From the NCBI RefSeq assembly GCF_000834015.1, contig NZ_JXQI01000036.1, positions 1 to 44,203 on the forward strand: 44,203 nt of DNA, given 5' to 3'. Under the pieces are notes generated by a model. That model was not told the DNA's origin. It did no database searches and saw only the letters and a program-made list of their open reading frames with translations. Positions 24,103 to 31,535 of this stretch are shown here, one piece after another. Source of the stretch: Prevotella pectinovora (GTDB lineage Bacteria; Bacteroidota; Bacteroidia; Bacteroidales; Bacteroidaceae). The stretch's first letter is position 1, and each line of letters begins with the position of its first letter. Both the position numbers and the translations under genes were made by a program.

Positions 24103-24131
24103 CAGCGTGGCAAGCTGAACTTGCCACGCTG
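24103..24131. terminator. Hairpin at the end of the outer-membrane operon
   Basis: CAGCGTGGCAAG (24103-24114) and CTTGCCACGCTG (24120-24131) form a perfect 12-bp stem with a five-base loop, 26 bases beyond the stop codon at 24157. It lacks a T run on either strand, so it may protect or end the minus-strand transcript. Confidence 0.55.
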
Positions 24132-24156
24132 TGATACCGGACAAATCGTTCGTATA

Positions 24157-26415
24157 TTAGAAGTGATATTTCGTACCGATGCTGAATCGCAGTTCCACCT
24201 TTATCGGACTGCAGCAGACGGATGTTTCGAGATTCTTTGTATACATTGTGGCTGAAGGTTCGAAATACAGTTCCGTATGGGGCGTCACCATGACACCGGT
24301 CTGGATGGCGGCGTGGATTCCAGGAGCGAAGTTCGTTGAGCGGTGTTTCTTGGTGCTTGCTGCCACCTGAGCTCCTATCAGTCCAGTCAGCTGTATAGAC
24401 TGGTCTTCAGTAGATTCTCCGGTTATGGCACTCTTCAGGTTCATCATATAGTCGGCACGTAGAGCAGTTACGGTCTTGCTTCCCAATCTGTGCGACGGCA
24501 CCACCGTGTTGCCCACCGAAGCCTGTATACCACTCACCTGATTGAACCATCGGCCATATCCCACATCGGTAAGAATCGTCAGGTTTCTTCCTAAGCTGCC
24601 GCCCAAAGCCAGGTTTCCGGAGTATATACCCGTTCCTGCACCGAGGAATACGAAGTTCTTCTTCGTCGGAGCCTCGTCGAGGTCCTTGTTGCGGTCGCTG
24701 CGCTGCAAGAAATATTCCACACCCACCTGCACCTGTGGTTGCAGACGGTGGGAGCGTGCTCCTTTGTAGCGTGATGTCAGTTCATATCCCAACTGTGTCT
24801 CTGCCAGTATGTTCACATTCGGCGACACCCTGAATGCGAGCTGTCCGCCACCATGCACATCGGTGTTCAGACGAGTGTAGTCGGAGTGGTCAGCACCGAG
24901 GTTCACACCCAATAGAGATCTCACGGAGAGCGTTCTTGTGTTGTCGCATCCATAAGTCAGTGCAGTGAGGTCAGTCATCCAGTCGAAGCCAGCCGTAGCC
25001 ACACCATAGTAGTTCTTGTTTATCGGTCTGCCGAACATACCCTGCAGACTGTATCTCCATCCCGTCATCGGTGCTGTCCAATGAGTGTAGCTCATTCTGA
25101 CGACAGGCATGTAGCGTTTCCATTCGTTGTATTGGAACAGTCTTACTGCCGCTCCTCCAGTCAGGGCGAAGCTGCTCCTCCTCATTGCCGCTGCTCCCTC
25201 GTTGTCGTGTATCTTCCTTGACAGTCCCTCGTGGTATGTATATACGAATCCGGCAAGCAGAGATGCCGTGGCGTCGATGTTGCCGAAGGTATATGCTTTA
25301 GGCGCCCATCTGTGGTTGTATGCGTCGACGCGCGGTTCCAACACGAAGTTGATGTCGCGCGACAGGCGGAAGTTTGCCTGCAGTCCGGCACCGGCATTCC
25401 ATGTATATCTGTTGCTTGAACGAGCGTCTCTCGAATAGTTGTATCCCACACCCGCTATGGTGTTCATCCAGAATCTGCGGTCCGGATTCAGTCCGCCGAA
25501 GGCATTGTGCAGGTTCAGCAGATAGTCGAGTCTTGCTCCTATGGCTCTCACCCTTGTGCCGTTGTGTTGGTCAAACGTTGTGGTGTTGAGGTTTATCTGC
25601 AGAGCGTTGCAGTTGTCCATCCATTTTCCGAGCGACACCCCTACGGTCATTCCCATATTCTCTTTCCATTCGTCGATGGCTGCACTTCCCATATACATTG
25701 GTCCTGCCATGACGCTGGCGAATAAGCCGTCGGCGAAAGAATGTGGGGAAACGTAGTTGCCGCGGGTGTTGCTGCGCCTCTCGTCGGGCATACGCACTCC
25801 GAATCCCATTGTCACGCTTGCCATGGGGTGCAGGTTGCGCCATGTGGCAGTCTGCGCCACATTGTCTTGTGCCACTCCCACACGCGGTTCGAGATAGAAA
25901 TATGTGATGTCAGAGAATGCGAACTGTCCCCTCATTCCGAGGTGCGCACCGAATCCGTGGTCGTTGTTGTTGTATGCTCGTGAATATGTGGCGTCGATTC
26001 CGGCGATGCCATACAGTTCGAAAGGCTTCTGGCGGTAAGTGCTTCCCGGCTGTGCTATCGCCGTGATGTTGAGCATGTAGTCAAGGGCAGCAGTGGCGAA
26101 TTTCACTTTCTTGTCGGCAATTCTGTATGCACCCCCATTGAAGTTGAGGCGCAGTCCGTGTTCTGGTGATATCCAGTCACCGATGCCCAGTTCTGCCGTA
26201 GGTCCCAGTGCTACGTCGTGGCGTCCCATGAGGTTGCCGCCAAATCCGAATTCCATGAACATGTGGTCCATGAACTTCTTGTTCTTGTATGATTTCGCCA
26301 CCTGTGGTCTCTGCAGCATATAGTTCAGCGCACTGCTGTCCAGCTGTGCGTAGGAGCTGAGTGGTGCGCCAACTGCCATCAGTGCGCATATTATGATGAT
26401 GTTTTTTCTTTTCAT
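24157..26415 (-). CDS. Outer-membrane protein with four internal beta-barrel-like repeats
   Basis: A 752-residue exported protein (signal peptide about residues 1-23, SYA|Q). I see four repeats of about 160-180 residues: about 52-210, 232-394, 415-568 and 588-750. Each opens with a Gly-rich strand (FMEFGFGGN, FASVMAGPM, FALTGGAAV, FVFLGAGTG). Each then has a DY-M-NL-like block (111-120, 295-304, 476-485, 653-662) and a strand like AGIDATYSRA (138-147) or AGVGYNYSRD (321-330). The first, second and fourth keep a late LEPRV or FEPSA motif (175-179, 359-363, 718-722); the third has AETQL. Each repeat is the size of an eight-strand OmpA-type barrel. The function is unknown. It is the last gene of a three-gene operon with OmpA-like and DUF3575 genes. 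Confidence 0.75.
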   Translation of the reverse strand: MKRKNIIIICALMAVGAPLSSYAQLDSSALNYMLQRPQVAKSYKNKKFMDHMFMEFGFGGNLMGRHDVALGPTAELGIGDWISPEHGLRLNFNGGAYRIADKKVKFATAALDYMLNITAIAQPGSTYRQKPFELYGIAGIDATYSRAYNNNDHGFGAHLGMRGQFAFSDITYFYLEPRVGVAQDNVAQTATWRNLHPMASVTMGFGVRMPDERRSNTRGNYVSPHSFADGLFASVMAGPMYMGSAAIDEWKENMGMTVGVSLGKWMDNCNALQINLNTTTFDQHNGTRVRAIGARLDYLLNLHNAFGGLNPDRRFWMNTIAGVGYNYSRDARSSNRYTWNAGAGLQANFRLSRDINFVLEPRVDAYNHRWAPKAYTFGNIDATASLLAGFVYTYHEGLSRKIHDNEGAAAMRRSSFALTGGAAVRLFQYNEWKRYMPVVRMSYTHWTAPMTGWRYSLQGMFGRPINKNYYGVATAGFDWMTDLTALTYGCDNTRTLSVRSLLGVNLGADHSDYTRLNTDVHGGGQLAFRVSPNVNILAETQLGYELTSRYKGARSHRLQPQVQVGVEYFLQRSDRNKDLDEAPTKKNFVFLGAGTGIYSGNLALGGSLGRNLTILTDVGYGRWFNQVSGIQASVGNTVVPSHRLGSKTVTALRADYMMNLKSAITGESTEDQSIQLTGLIGAQVAASTKKHRSTNFAPGIHAAIQTGVMVTPHTELYFEPSATMYTKNLETSVCCSPIKVELRFSIGTKYHF

Positions 26416-26427
26416 GTTTATGTCCTT

Positions 26428-28494
26428 TTATTTATCCATAGACAAGAGGTCGTTCACGTCGCCGTCCACCTTTGCCGTTTCTTTCAGCGATGGATCCATG
26501 TCGAACGACTTTTTCAGTTCTTTGTATGCCTCAGCCGGGTCGTTGGTCCTGTTCAGGCAGATGGCACGCAGATAGTGTGTTGTGGCATCCTCGTCGGGAA
26601 GCTGCTTGCTGAGTTTCAGAGCCTCGTCGTTGCGTTTCATGGCGAGCAGCATCACCACTTCGTTGCGTGTGCTTGTCTTGGCTATCGTTGCGTAGTTGTC
26701 GTCGAATCTGCCGTTCAGCACGGCGTTCACGGCGAGCATCGTGTGTGTTGCGTCATTGTCGGTGATGAAGCGTGCCACGGAGTCGGACTCCGTGAACAGA
26801 CCTTCGTTGAGCAGTGCTATCACCTGGTTTATGTTCACCTCCTGTGGCGCCTTTTCTCCGGCGAATGGTCTCAGCAGCGACGGGTCAGCCTTTCTGCTGC
26901 TGATGAGTGAGGCTGAGAGGTCGTTGGCTGCCGCCATGAATGATGGATACACCTCCAGTGCCTGTCGCATGATTGTCTGCCGCTTCAGCGAGTCGGTCTC
27001 AGAGCGGTAAAGTTTGAAGAACTCGAATTTAGAGAGCTGCTTGTAGTCCTGCTGATACAGTTCGTTTATCTCGTCCGCCGTCAGTGTGCGGTATATGTTG
27101 TAGTGCAGCGTGTATTCCACCCGGCGCAGATGCGGCAGGTAGTTCTTGGCAATCAGCTTCTTGTAGTATGGCAGTTTTCTCACCGCTTGTCCCTGCATGT
27201 CGATGTTCTTCTGCCGGTCAATGATTCTTTCAATGCTGGCGGCCTGGTCGGTCAGACTGTCGCGGCGCATCATGTCAGCCACCTCTTTCCATGGTGCCAC
27301 ATTAGCGTGGCTCTTGAATTCCATGCCGTTTGTCATTCCTCTTGGCAGGGCCTTTTTCAGAAAGCCGAGAGCATAGTCCATACGCTCCTTTGCCAATGTT
27401 AGGTTCTGGCGGTATTTTCCTTCTGGCGATGACTGTCCCCTCAGTTCCAGAGAGTTCAGTGTCGCTCCTTTAGATTGGGATATAGTCTCGATTTGCGCAC
27501 TCAATTTCTCTATCTCCTCAGCGTTCTGAGGGTCTGAACTGTCGAACACCGCTTTGCCGACAGGGAATTTCAGGTTCACCTCTCCCTTGCTGTCGCGGAG
27601 CTGCGCCTCCGGTTTTGGTAGAAATGCCGAGTCGGAGAGCTGTTTTGATGCGAAGCTATAGTCGAGGAAGCGCAGCGGGTTCACTGTTCCGCGTGCTATC
27701 ACCGTGGTGTCGCGGTATAGAATCCTGTTGTAGTTCTCTATCGCCATATACACATCGCATGAGAAGTCATCCTTGATATGCTCCACGTATATAGAGTCGC
27801 TGTATCCGATGATGTCGTTGCTTCGTCCCTTCTCCCGTGTGCCCTTGCTCTTCACTGTGATGTATTTCGCCAGCGGGTCGCCTTTATCTTCATTGTTCAT
27901 GTCGAAGTTGTATAGTCTGTCCTGGGTCTTGTTGTATACTCCGGCATCATATACCATAGGCTTCATCAGAGTCTTCTCGTTGCGTGTGGCGTTGTTCAGA
28001 ATCGGCTGCACCACGAGTCTTGTGTTGTGGGAGAACATCTCCTTCGGCACTCTCACCCTTGTCTTCACGTAGAAGTAGTTGCCGTGTACCTCTATGTCGG
28101 TAGGCTCCGGCATGATCTTGTCCGTTATCCTTTTCTGTGATATCGTCACCTCGCTGAGCGAGATGTTCTCCTCGTCGAGAACGATGTGTAGTCTTGTCTT
28201 TCCCTTCACGTCCACTTCTTTTGTTTTCATTCCCACCATTGAGAAGCGGAGTCTTGCGTTGGATCTCACGTTTACGGCAAACCTTCCGTCCAGATCCGTT
28301 GTGGCGAGTGCACGGCGTGCTTTGGCATCTGTTACATTCACTCCGATGCAAGGTTTGTTGTCGCTTTTTGCCACCACCAGTCCCGTCACTCTTATCACGT
28401 CCTGTGCGGAGGCATTGATAGAGAGAAGCGAGAATAGCAATATTATGATAGAAGTGGTTCGAAGCGTCTTTGATAAAAAGTCCTGATTGTTCAT
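26428..28494 (-). CDS. Exported CarboxypepD_reg / OmpA-like protein with TPR-like C-terminus
   Basis: A 688-residue exported protein (signal peptide about 1-30, ASA|Q). Residues about 34-120 form a carboxypeptidase-regulatory-like beta-sandwich (VTGLVV, GVNVTDAKAR, TTDLDGRFAV). Residues about 305-395 resemble an OmpA peptidoglycan-binding domain: KFPVGKAVFD, then LELRGQSSPEG at 349-359 and LAKERMDYAL at 367-376. The C-terminal 150 residues are helical and TPR-like. In Bacteroidales, OmpA-like proteins of this kind (DUF3868 type) often sit beside DUF3575 proteins in fimbrial loci. It lies 10 bases downstream of the DUF3575 gene and 12 bases upstream of the four-repeat protein, so the three are one operon. 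Confidence 0.75.
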   Translation of the reverse strand: MNNQDFLSKTLRTTSIIILLFSLLSINASAQDVIRVTGLVVAKSDNKPCIGVNVTDAKARRALATTDLDGRFAVNVRSNARLRFSMVGMKTKEVDVKGKTRLHIVLDEENISLSEVTISQKRITDKIMPEPTDIEVHGNYFYVKTRVRVPKEMFSHNTRLVVQPILNNATRNEKTLMKPMVYDAGVYNKTQDRLYNFDMNNEDKGDPLAKYITVKSKGTREKGRSNDIIGYSDSIYVEHIKDDFSCDVYMAIENYNRILYRDTTVIARGTVNPLRFLDYSFASKQLSDSAFLPKPEAQLRDSKGEVNLKFPVGKAVFDSSDPQNAEEIEKLSAQIETISQSKGATLNSLELRGQSSPEGKYRQNLTLAKERMDYALGFLKKALPRGMTNGMEFKSHANVAPWKEVADMMRRDSLTDQAASIERIIDRQKNIDMQGQAVRKLPYYKKLIAKNYLPHLRRVEYTLHYNIYRTLTADEINELYQQDYKQLSKFEFFKLYRSETDSLKRQTIMRQALEVYPSFMAAANDLSASLISSRKADPSLLRPFAGEKAPQEVNINQVIALLNEGLFTESDSVARFITDNDATHTMLAVNAVLNGRFDDNYATIAKTSTRNEVVMLLAMKRNDEALKLSKQLPDEDATTHYLRAICLNRTNDPAEAYKELKKSFDMDPSLKETAKVDGDVNDLLSMDK

Positions 28495-28504
28495 AAAAGT
28501 AACT

Positions 28505-29071
28505 TTACCTTAATAGATATACAAATGAGATGCCTGCCTTCACAGGTATCGGTTTCCATTCTTTCACGTTTGCTGAGTTGGGTTGTGGTTCCTCCTTGTT
28601 CCAGCTCATTTCATGACAGTGTGCCATTCCGGCTCCGATAGTAGCCTCCAGGCTCCAGCGTTTCGACAATACGAAGCTGTAGCCATAGGTGAGTCCTCCT
28701 CCATAGAGGTCGCCAATGTGCCTTTTGCCGTTGTGAACGAAGTTGTAGTCGCAACCTATTCCGGCAATGCCGAGAAAATGTCCCGCCTGCGGACGGGCGC
28801 TGAACCAATATCTCACCTCCGGTGTTATCGCAGCGCCACGGGTGTCGATGTTGAATACTTTTATTCTGTTGTAAGCCGCTTCAAAATTGAATGTGATGTG
28901 GCGGTTGATACGGAATTCCGCACCGATGTTAGGTGTCGCCGCCGCCCAGTAGAGCGCATTCGTCTTGAGTGCCACCCTTTGTGCTTCAGCCAGCAGTGGA
29001 GAGCACGTCAGTGCTATTGCGGCAGCCAATATGTGCCATTTTTTTGATTTTCCTGAATGTTTGAGTGTCAT
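28505..29071 (-). CDS. DUF3575 outer-membrane protein
   Basis: A 188-residue exported protein (signal peptide about residues 1-30, LAEA|Q). After it comes the DUF3575 hallmark VALKTNALYWAAATPNIGAE (residues 33-52), then alternating strands with YNRIKVF, PEVRYWF and YGGGLTYGYSF, ending in FVYLLR, typical of an eight-strand barrel. In Bacteroidales this family is found in fimbrial (FimA/Mfa-type) loci next to OmpA-like proteins, with unclear function. It is the first gene of the operon, with a promoter 225 bases upstream. Confidence 0.88.
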   Translation of the reverse strand: MTLKHSGKSKKWHILAAAIALTCSPLLAEAQRVALKTNALYWAAATPNIGAEFRINRHITFNFEAAYNRIKVFNIDTRGAAITPEVRYWFSARPQAGHFLGIAGIGCDYNFVHNGKRHIGDLYGGGLTYGYSFVLSKRWSLEATIGAGMAHCHEMSWNKEEPQPNSANVKEWKPIPVKAGISFVYLLR

Positions 29072-29302
29072 GTTAATTACTTGTTAAGCATTAATACACT
29101 TCTACCCGCTCTGTCAGTGTGACGTAAACGGAAAGTGCTAAGCTTGATTAATTAAATAATGATTATTGTGTCTGATGTCGTTGCTTATTGTACCTTTTTA
29201 AAATGTCTTTTCCCAAGTCACTTGTCGTGTAACCGACATTCGCATCTCGGCAAACGATATGGGCAGAATAGAGTCTTACTTGCTTTTGAAAAATTACTGC
29301 TG
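29072..29302 (-). other. Long leader of the DUF3575 operon
   Basis: About 225 bases between the predicted start (near 29296) and the DUF3575 ATG. I see no known riboswitch, no small reading frame and no strong hairpin in it. Confidence 0.4.
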
Positions 29303-29334
29303 CAAAATTATGAAAAATAATTTTGTTGTACAAA
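29303..29334 (-). promoter_or_regulatory. Promoter of the DUF3575 outer-membrane operon
   Basis: On the minus strand TTTG at 29334-29331, 20 bases, TAATTTTG at 29310-29303: a full match to the Bacteroidetes consensus. Confidence 0.7.
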
Positions 29335-29433
29335 CAAACCTATTAATAATATGTGTAATAGTGTCGATTACTTGACCTCGATTGCTTTCCTTTAGCGCTT
29401 TTGGTGGCTAAACCCCGAGCCGGTTCTCTCTTC

Positions 29434-29500
29434 TGAAACCTAAAGTCCAAGCCCTAACGACCGATTTGGGATAAATGGCCTAACGGTCGTTTGGATTAAA
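29434..29500. repeat. Partial copy of the dispersed repeat (copy E)
   Basis: Contains TCCAAGCCCTAACGACC, GATTTGGGATAAAT and GGCCTAACGGTCGTTTGG: an inverted left end directly joined to another end. It lies between the outer-membrane operon promoter and the tRNA promoter. Confidence 0.55.
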
Positions 29501-29589
29501 ATATAATATGGTGTTGCGGTCTTGTAGACATCTCTTTTCAGCGGGAAACAATCTTTTTTTAATGAAAGTGAAAAAAATATCAAGAAAAG

Positions 29590-29621
29590 TTTGGAAGTTT
29601 AAAATAAACTCCTTACCTTTG
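29590..29621 (+). promoter_or_regulatory. tRNA-Val promoter
   Basis: TTTG at 29590-29593, 20 bases, TACCTTTG at 29614-29621; start near 29628, 14 bases before the first tRNA. Confidence 0.8.
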
Positions 29622-29641
29622 CAACCGCTTAATGAGAGCAA

Positions 29642-29719
29642 GGGCGTTTAGCTCAGCTGGTTTAGAGCATCTGCCTTACAAGCAGAGGGTCGGCGGTTCG
29701 AATCCGTCAACGCCCACCA
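29642..29719 (+). tRNA. tRNA-Val (anticodon UAC), copy 1
   Basis: Acceptor stem GGGCGTT pairs with AACGCCC, D-arm GCTC...GAGC, anticodon arm CTGCC-TTACAA-GCAG with anticodon TAC (UAC), T-arm CGGCGGTTCGAATCCGTC and encoded CCA at 29717-29719. It reads valine GUN codons, mainly GUA and GUG. Confidence 0.97.
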
Positions 29720-29764
29720 AACTCTTCATCAAGCCTTGGTCCGATTCCAAGATACATAACAATC

Positions 29765-29842
29765 GGGCGTTTAGCTCAGCTGGTTTAGAGCATCTGCCTT
29801 ACAAGCAGAGGGTCGGCGGTTCGAATCCGTCAACGCCCACCA
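29765..29842 (+). tRNA. tRNA-Val (anticodon UAC), copy 2
   Basis: Identical in all 78 bases, including CCA, to the copy at 29642. The 45-base spacer between them has a CTTGG...CCAAG pair that may help processing. Both should come from one transcript. Confidence 0.97.
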
Positions 29843-29850
29843 AAAGCAAG

Positions 29851-29882
29851 ACTCGTTATCCATCCGATAGCGAGTTTTTTTT
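29851..29882 (+). terminator. tRNA-Val operon terminator
   Basis: ACTCGTTATC (29851-29860) pairs with GATAGCGAGT (29866-29875), with one G-T pair, followed at once by eight T. Confidence 0.88.
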
Positions 29883-29930
29883 ATCCCAAATCCGTTGGAC
29901 CATAATTATCATTGTAATCATTAGTGTAAT

Positions 29931-30229
29931 TATCTTTGTAATTCGCGGAATTTTGTATCTTTGCATAAGATAAGCTTCGGCTAGGCATAAGAAATAAATA
30001 CATTTATTTCGTTCTGCTCTCGCCTTGCATTATCTTTGCATAAGATAAGCTGCATCTCAGCATAACAATCAAGCAAGCTTGTTGTTCTGCATTCGATTTG
30101 CATTATCTTTGCATAAGATAAGCTGCATCTCAGCATAACAATCAAGCAAGCTTGTTGTTCTGCATTCGGTTTGGATTATCTTTGCATAAGATAAGCTGCA
30201 TCTCAGCATAACAATCAAATTAAATTGAA
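29931..30229 (+). promoter_or_regulatory. Tandem array of promoter modules before the MFS gene
   Basis: Five TATCTTTG elements, at 29931, 29956, 30031, 30104 and 30177. The last four head repeated modules of 75, 73, 73 and 53 bases (the last is cut by the gene start). Modules at 30031 and 30104 are nearly identical. In each, TATCTT and AAGATA flank the middle of TATCTTTGCATAAGATA, so the -7 element sits in an inverted repeat. The end of one module supplies the -33 TTG of the next (TTG at 30082 and 30155, each 19 bases from the following TATCTTTG). At least two promoters, likely three or four, can therefore drive the same gene. Confidence 0.8.
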
Positions 30230-31483
30230 ATGGAAAAGGATAAGATGGACGATAAAGGAACTATTACATCAACATCAACGTCAGGCGGCAATGCTGACAA
30301 TACGAAGGCTATGCAGGGCACAGCCTATGCCATACTTATAATCATAAGCATATCCCATTTCCTCAACGACATGATACAGTCGGTGGTACCATCGATATAT
30401 CCGATGATAAAAGAAGATTTCTCGCTTTCGTTCGCCCAGATCGGACTCATCACCTTCGTGTTTCAGTTGGCGTCATCCATCCTGCAGCCCTTCACCGGGC
30501 TCTATGCCGACCGCCATCCGCGGCCTTATGCCCTCTCGCTGGGCATGTGCTTCACACTGGCCGGACTCCTCCTGCTTGCCTTTGCCGGCAATTTCTGGAT
30601 GATCATCCTCGCGGTGAGCGTCATCGGCTTCGGTTCCACTGTATTCCATCCCGAAGCCTCCCGAGTGGCGCAGATGGCATCGGGAGGCAAGAAAAGTCTT
30701 GCGCAGTCTATCTTCCAGGTGGGCGGCAACGGCGGGTCGGCCGTCGGACCGCTGTTGGCGGCAGTCATAGTGCTCCCTTTCGGACAGTGGGCAATCTCCT
30801 GGTTTGCCATCGCTGCAATATTCGCTTCGCTGATAATGCTGAAGGTGGGCAGATGGTATAAGGCGTTGATAGCCTACCGAGAGGATCATTCCATCGCCGC
30901 CCCAGCTCCCAACACGAGCATCTCGGAGCGTCGCAAACACATGGCGCTCATTATCCTCGTGGTGCTGGTATTCTCAAAATACTTCTATACGGCATGCATC
31001 ACCAACTATTTCACATTCTTCCTCATCGACAAATTCCATGTCAGTGTGCAGACCTCACAGCTCTGCCTCTTCGCCTTCCTCGCTGCATTCGCCATCGGCA
31101 CGGTGGCTGGCGGCATATTCGGCGACCGTTTCGGCAGGAAGTACGTGATATGGTTCTCCATCCTCGGTGCAGCTCCCTTCGCCTTGGCGTTGCCGTTTGT
31201 AGATAGCCTGTGGCTCACGGTGGTCATGGCGTTCATGTCAGGACTTGTCATAGCTTCGGCGTTCTCCTCCATCGTGGTGTATGCCACCGACCTCATGCCC
31301 GACAAGCTCGGACTCATCGCCGGTATCTTCTTCGGACTGATGTTCGGCCTTGGCGGTCTGGGGGCCGCCTTCTTCGGATGGCTCGCCGACAAGACCAGCG
31401 TTGACTATATCTTCCGTGTCAGCGCCTTCCTCCCGCTGCTCGGCATCGTGGCCGGACTGCTTCCGGATACCCGGAAGAAATAG
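30230..31483 (+). CDS. MFS transporter, fosmidomycin-resistance (Fsr) type
   Basis: A 417-residue major facilitator superfamily protein with about twelve membrane helices. The N-terminus after a polar lead of about 25 residues has SHFLNDMIQSVVPSIYPMI (residues 41-59), and later GLYADRHPRPYAL and FHPEASRVAQMASGGKK, the pattern of the Fsr subfamily, which exports small molecules such as fosmidomycin in E. coli. The true substrate is unknown. The charge motif GIFGDRFGRKYV marks the second half. The gene sits behind an array of repeated promoters and 48 bases before a hybrid two-component regulator on the same strand. Confidence 0.9.
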   Translation: MEKDKMDDKGTITSTSTSGGNADNTKAMQGTAYAILIIISISHFLNDMIQSVVPSIYPMIKEDFSLSFAQIGLITFVFQLASSILQPFTGLYADRHPRPYALSLGMCFTLAGLLLLAFAGNFWMIILAVSVIGFGSTVFHPEASRVAQMASGGKKSLAQSIFQVGGNGGSAVGPLLAAVIVLPFGQWAISWFAIAAIFASLIMLKVGRWYKALIAYREDHSIAAPAPNTSISERRKHMALIILVVLVFSKYFYTACITNYFTFFLIDKFHVSVQTSQLCLFAFLAAFAIGTVAGGIFGDRFGRKYVIWFSILGAAPFALALPFVDSLWLTVVMAFMSGLVIASAFSSIVVYATDLMPDKLGLIAGIFFGLMFGLGGLGAAFFGWLADKTSVDYIFRVSAFLPLLGIVAGLLPDTRKK

Positions 31484-31521
31484 CCGTTGCAGACACCCAT
31501 AAGATAATATCCAATAAAAAA

Positions 31522-31535
31522 GCATCAGCTGATGC
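31522..31535. promoter_or_regulatory. Palindrome GCATCAGCTGATGC over a start codon
   Basis: A perfect 14-base palindrome that includes the first ATG (31532) of the hybrid regulator gene. It could be a regulator site or an RNA stem hiding the start. Confidence 0.4.

Noticed and set aside
29632..29973. A 113-codon open frame over the tRNA genes, with a repeated FSSAGLEHLPYKQRVGG segment
   Set aside because: It is the translation of two identical tRNA-Val genes; the repeat is tRNA sequence, not protein.
29956..30229. Considered as a CRISPR array or a recombination site array
   Set aside because: Whole 73-base units are repeated, with promoter elements and no spacers; no invertase or integrase is in the window.
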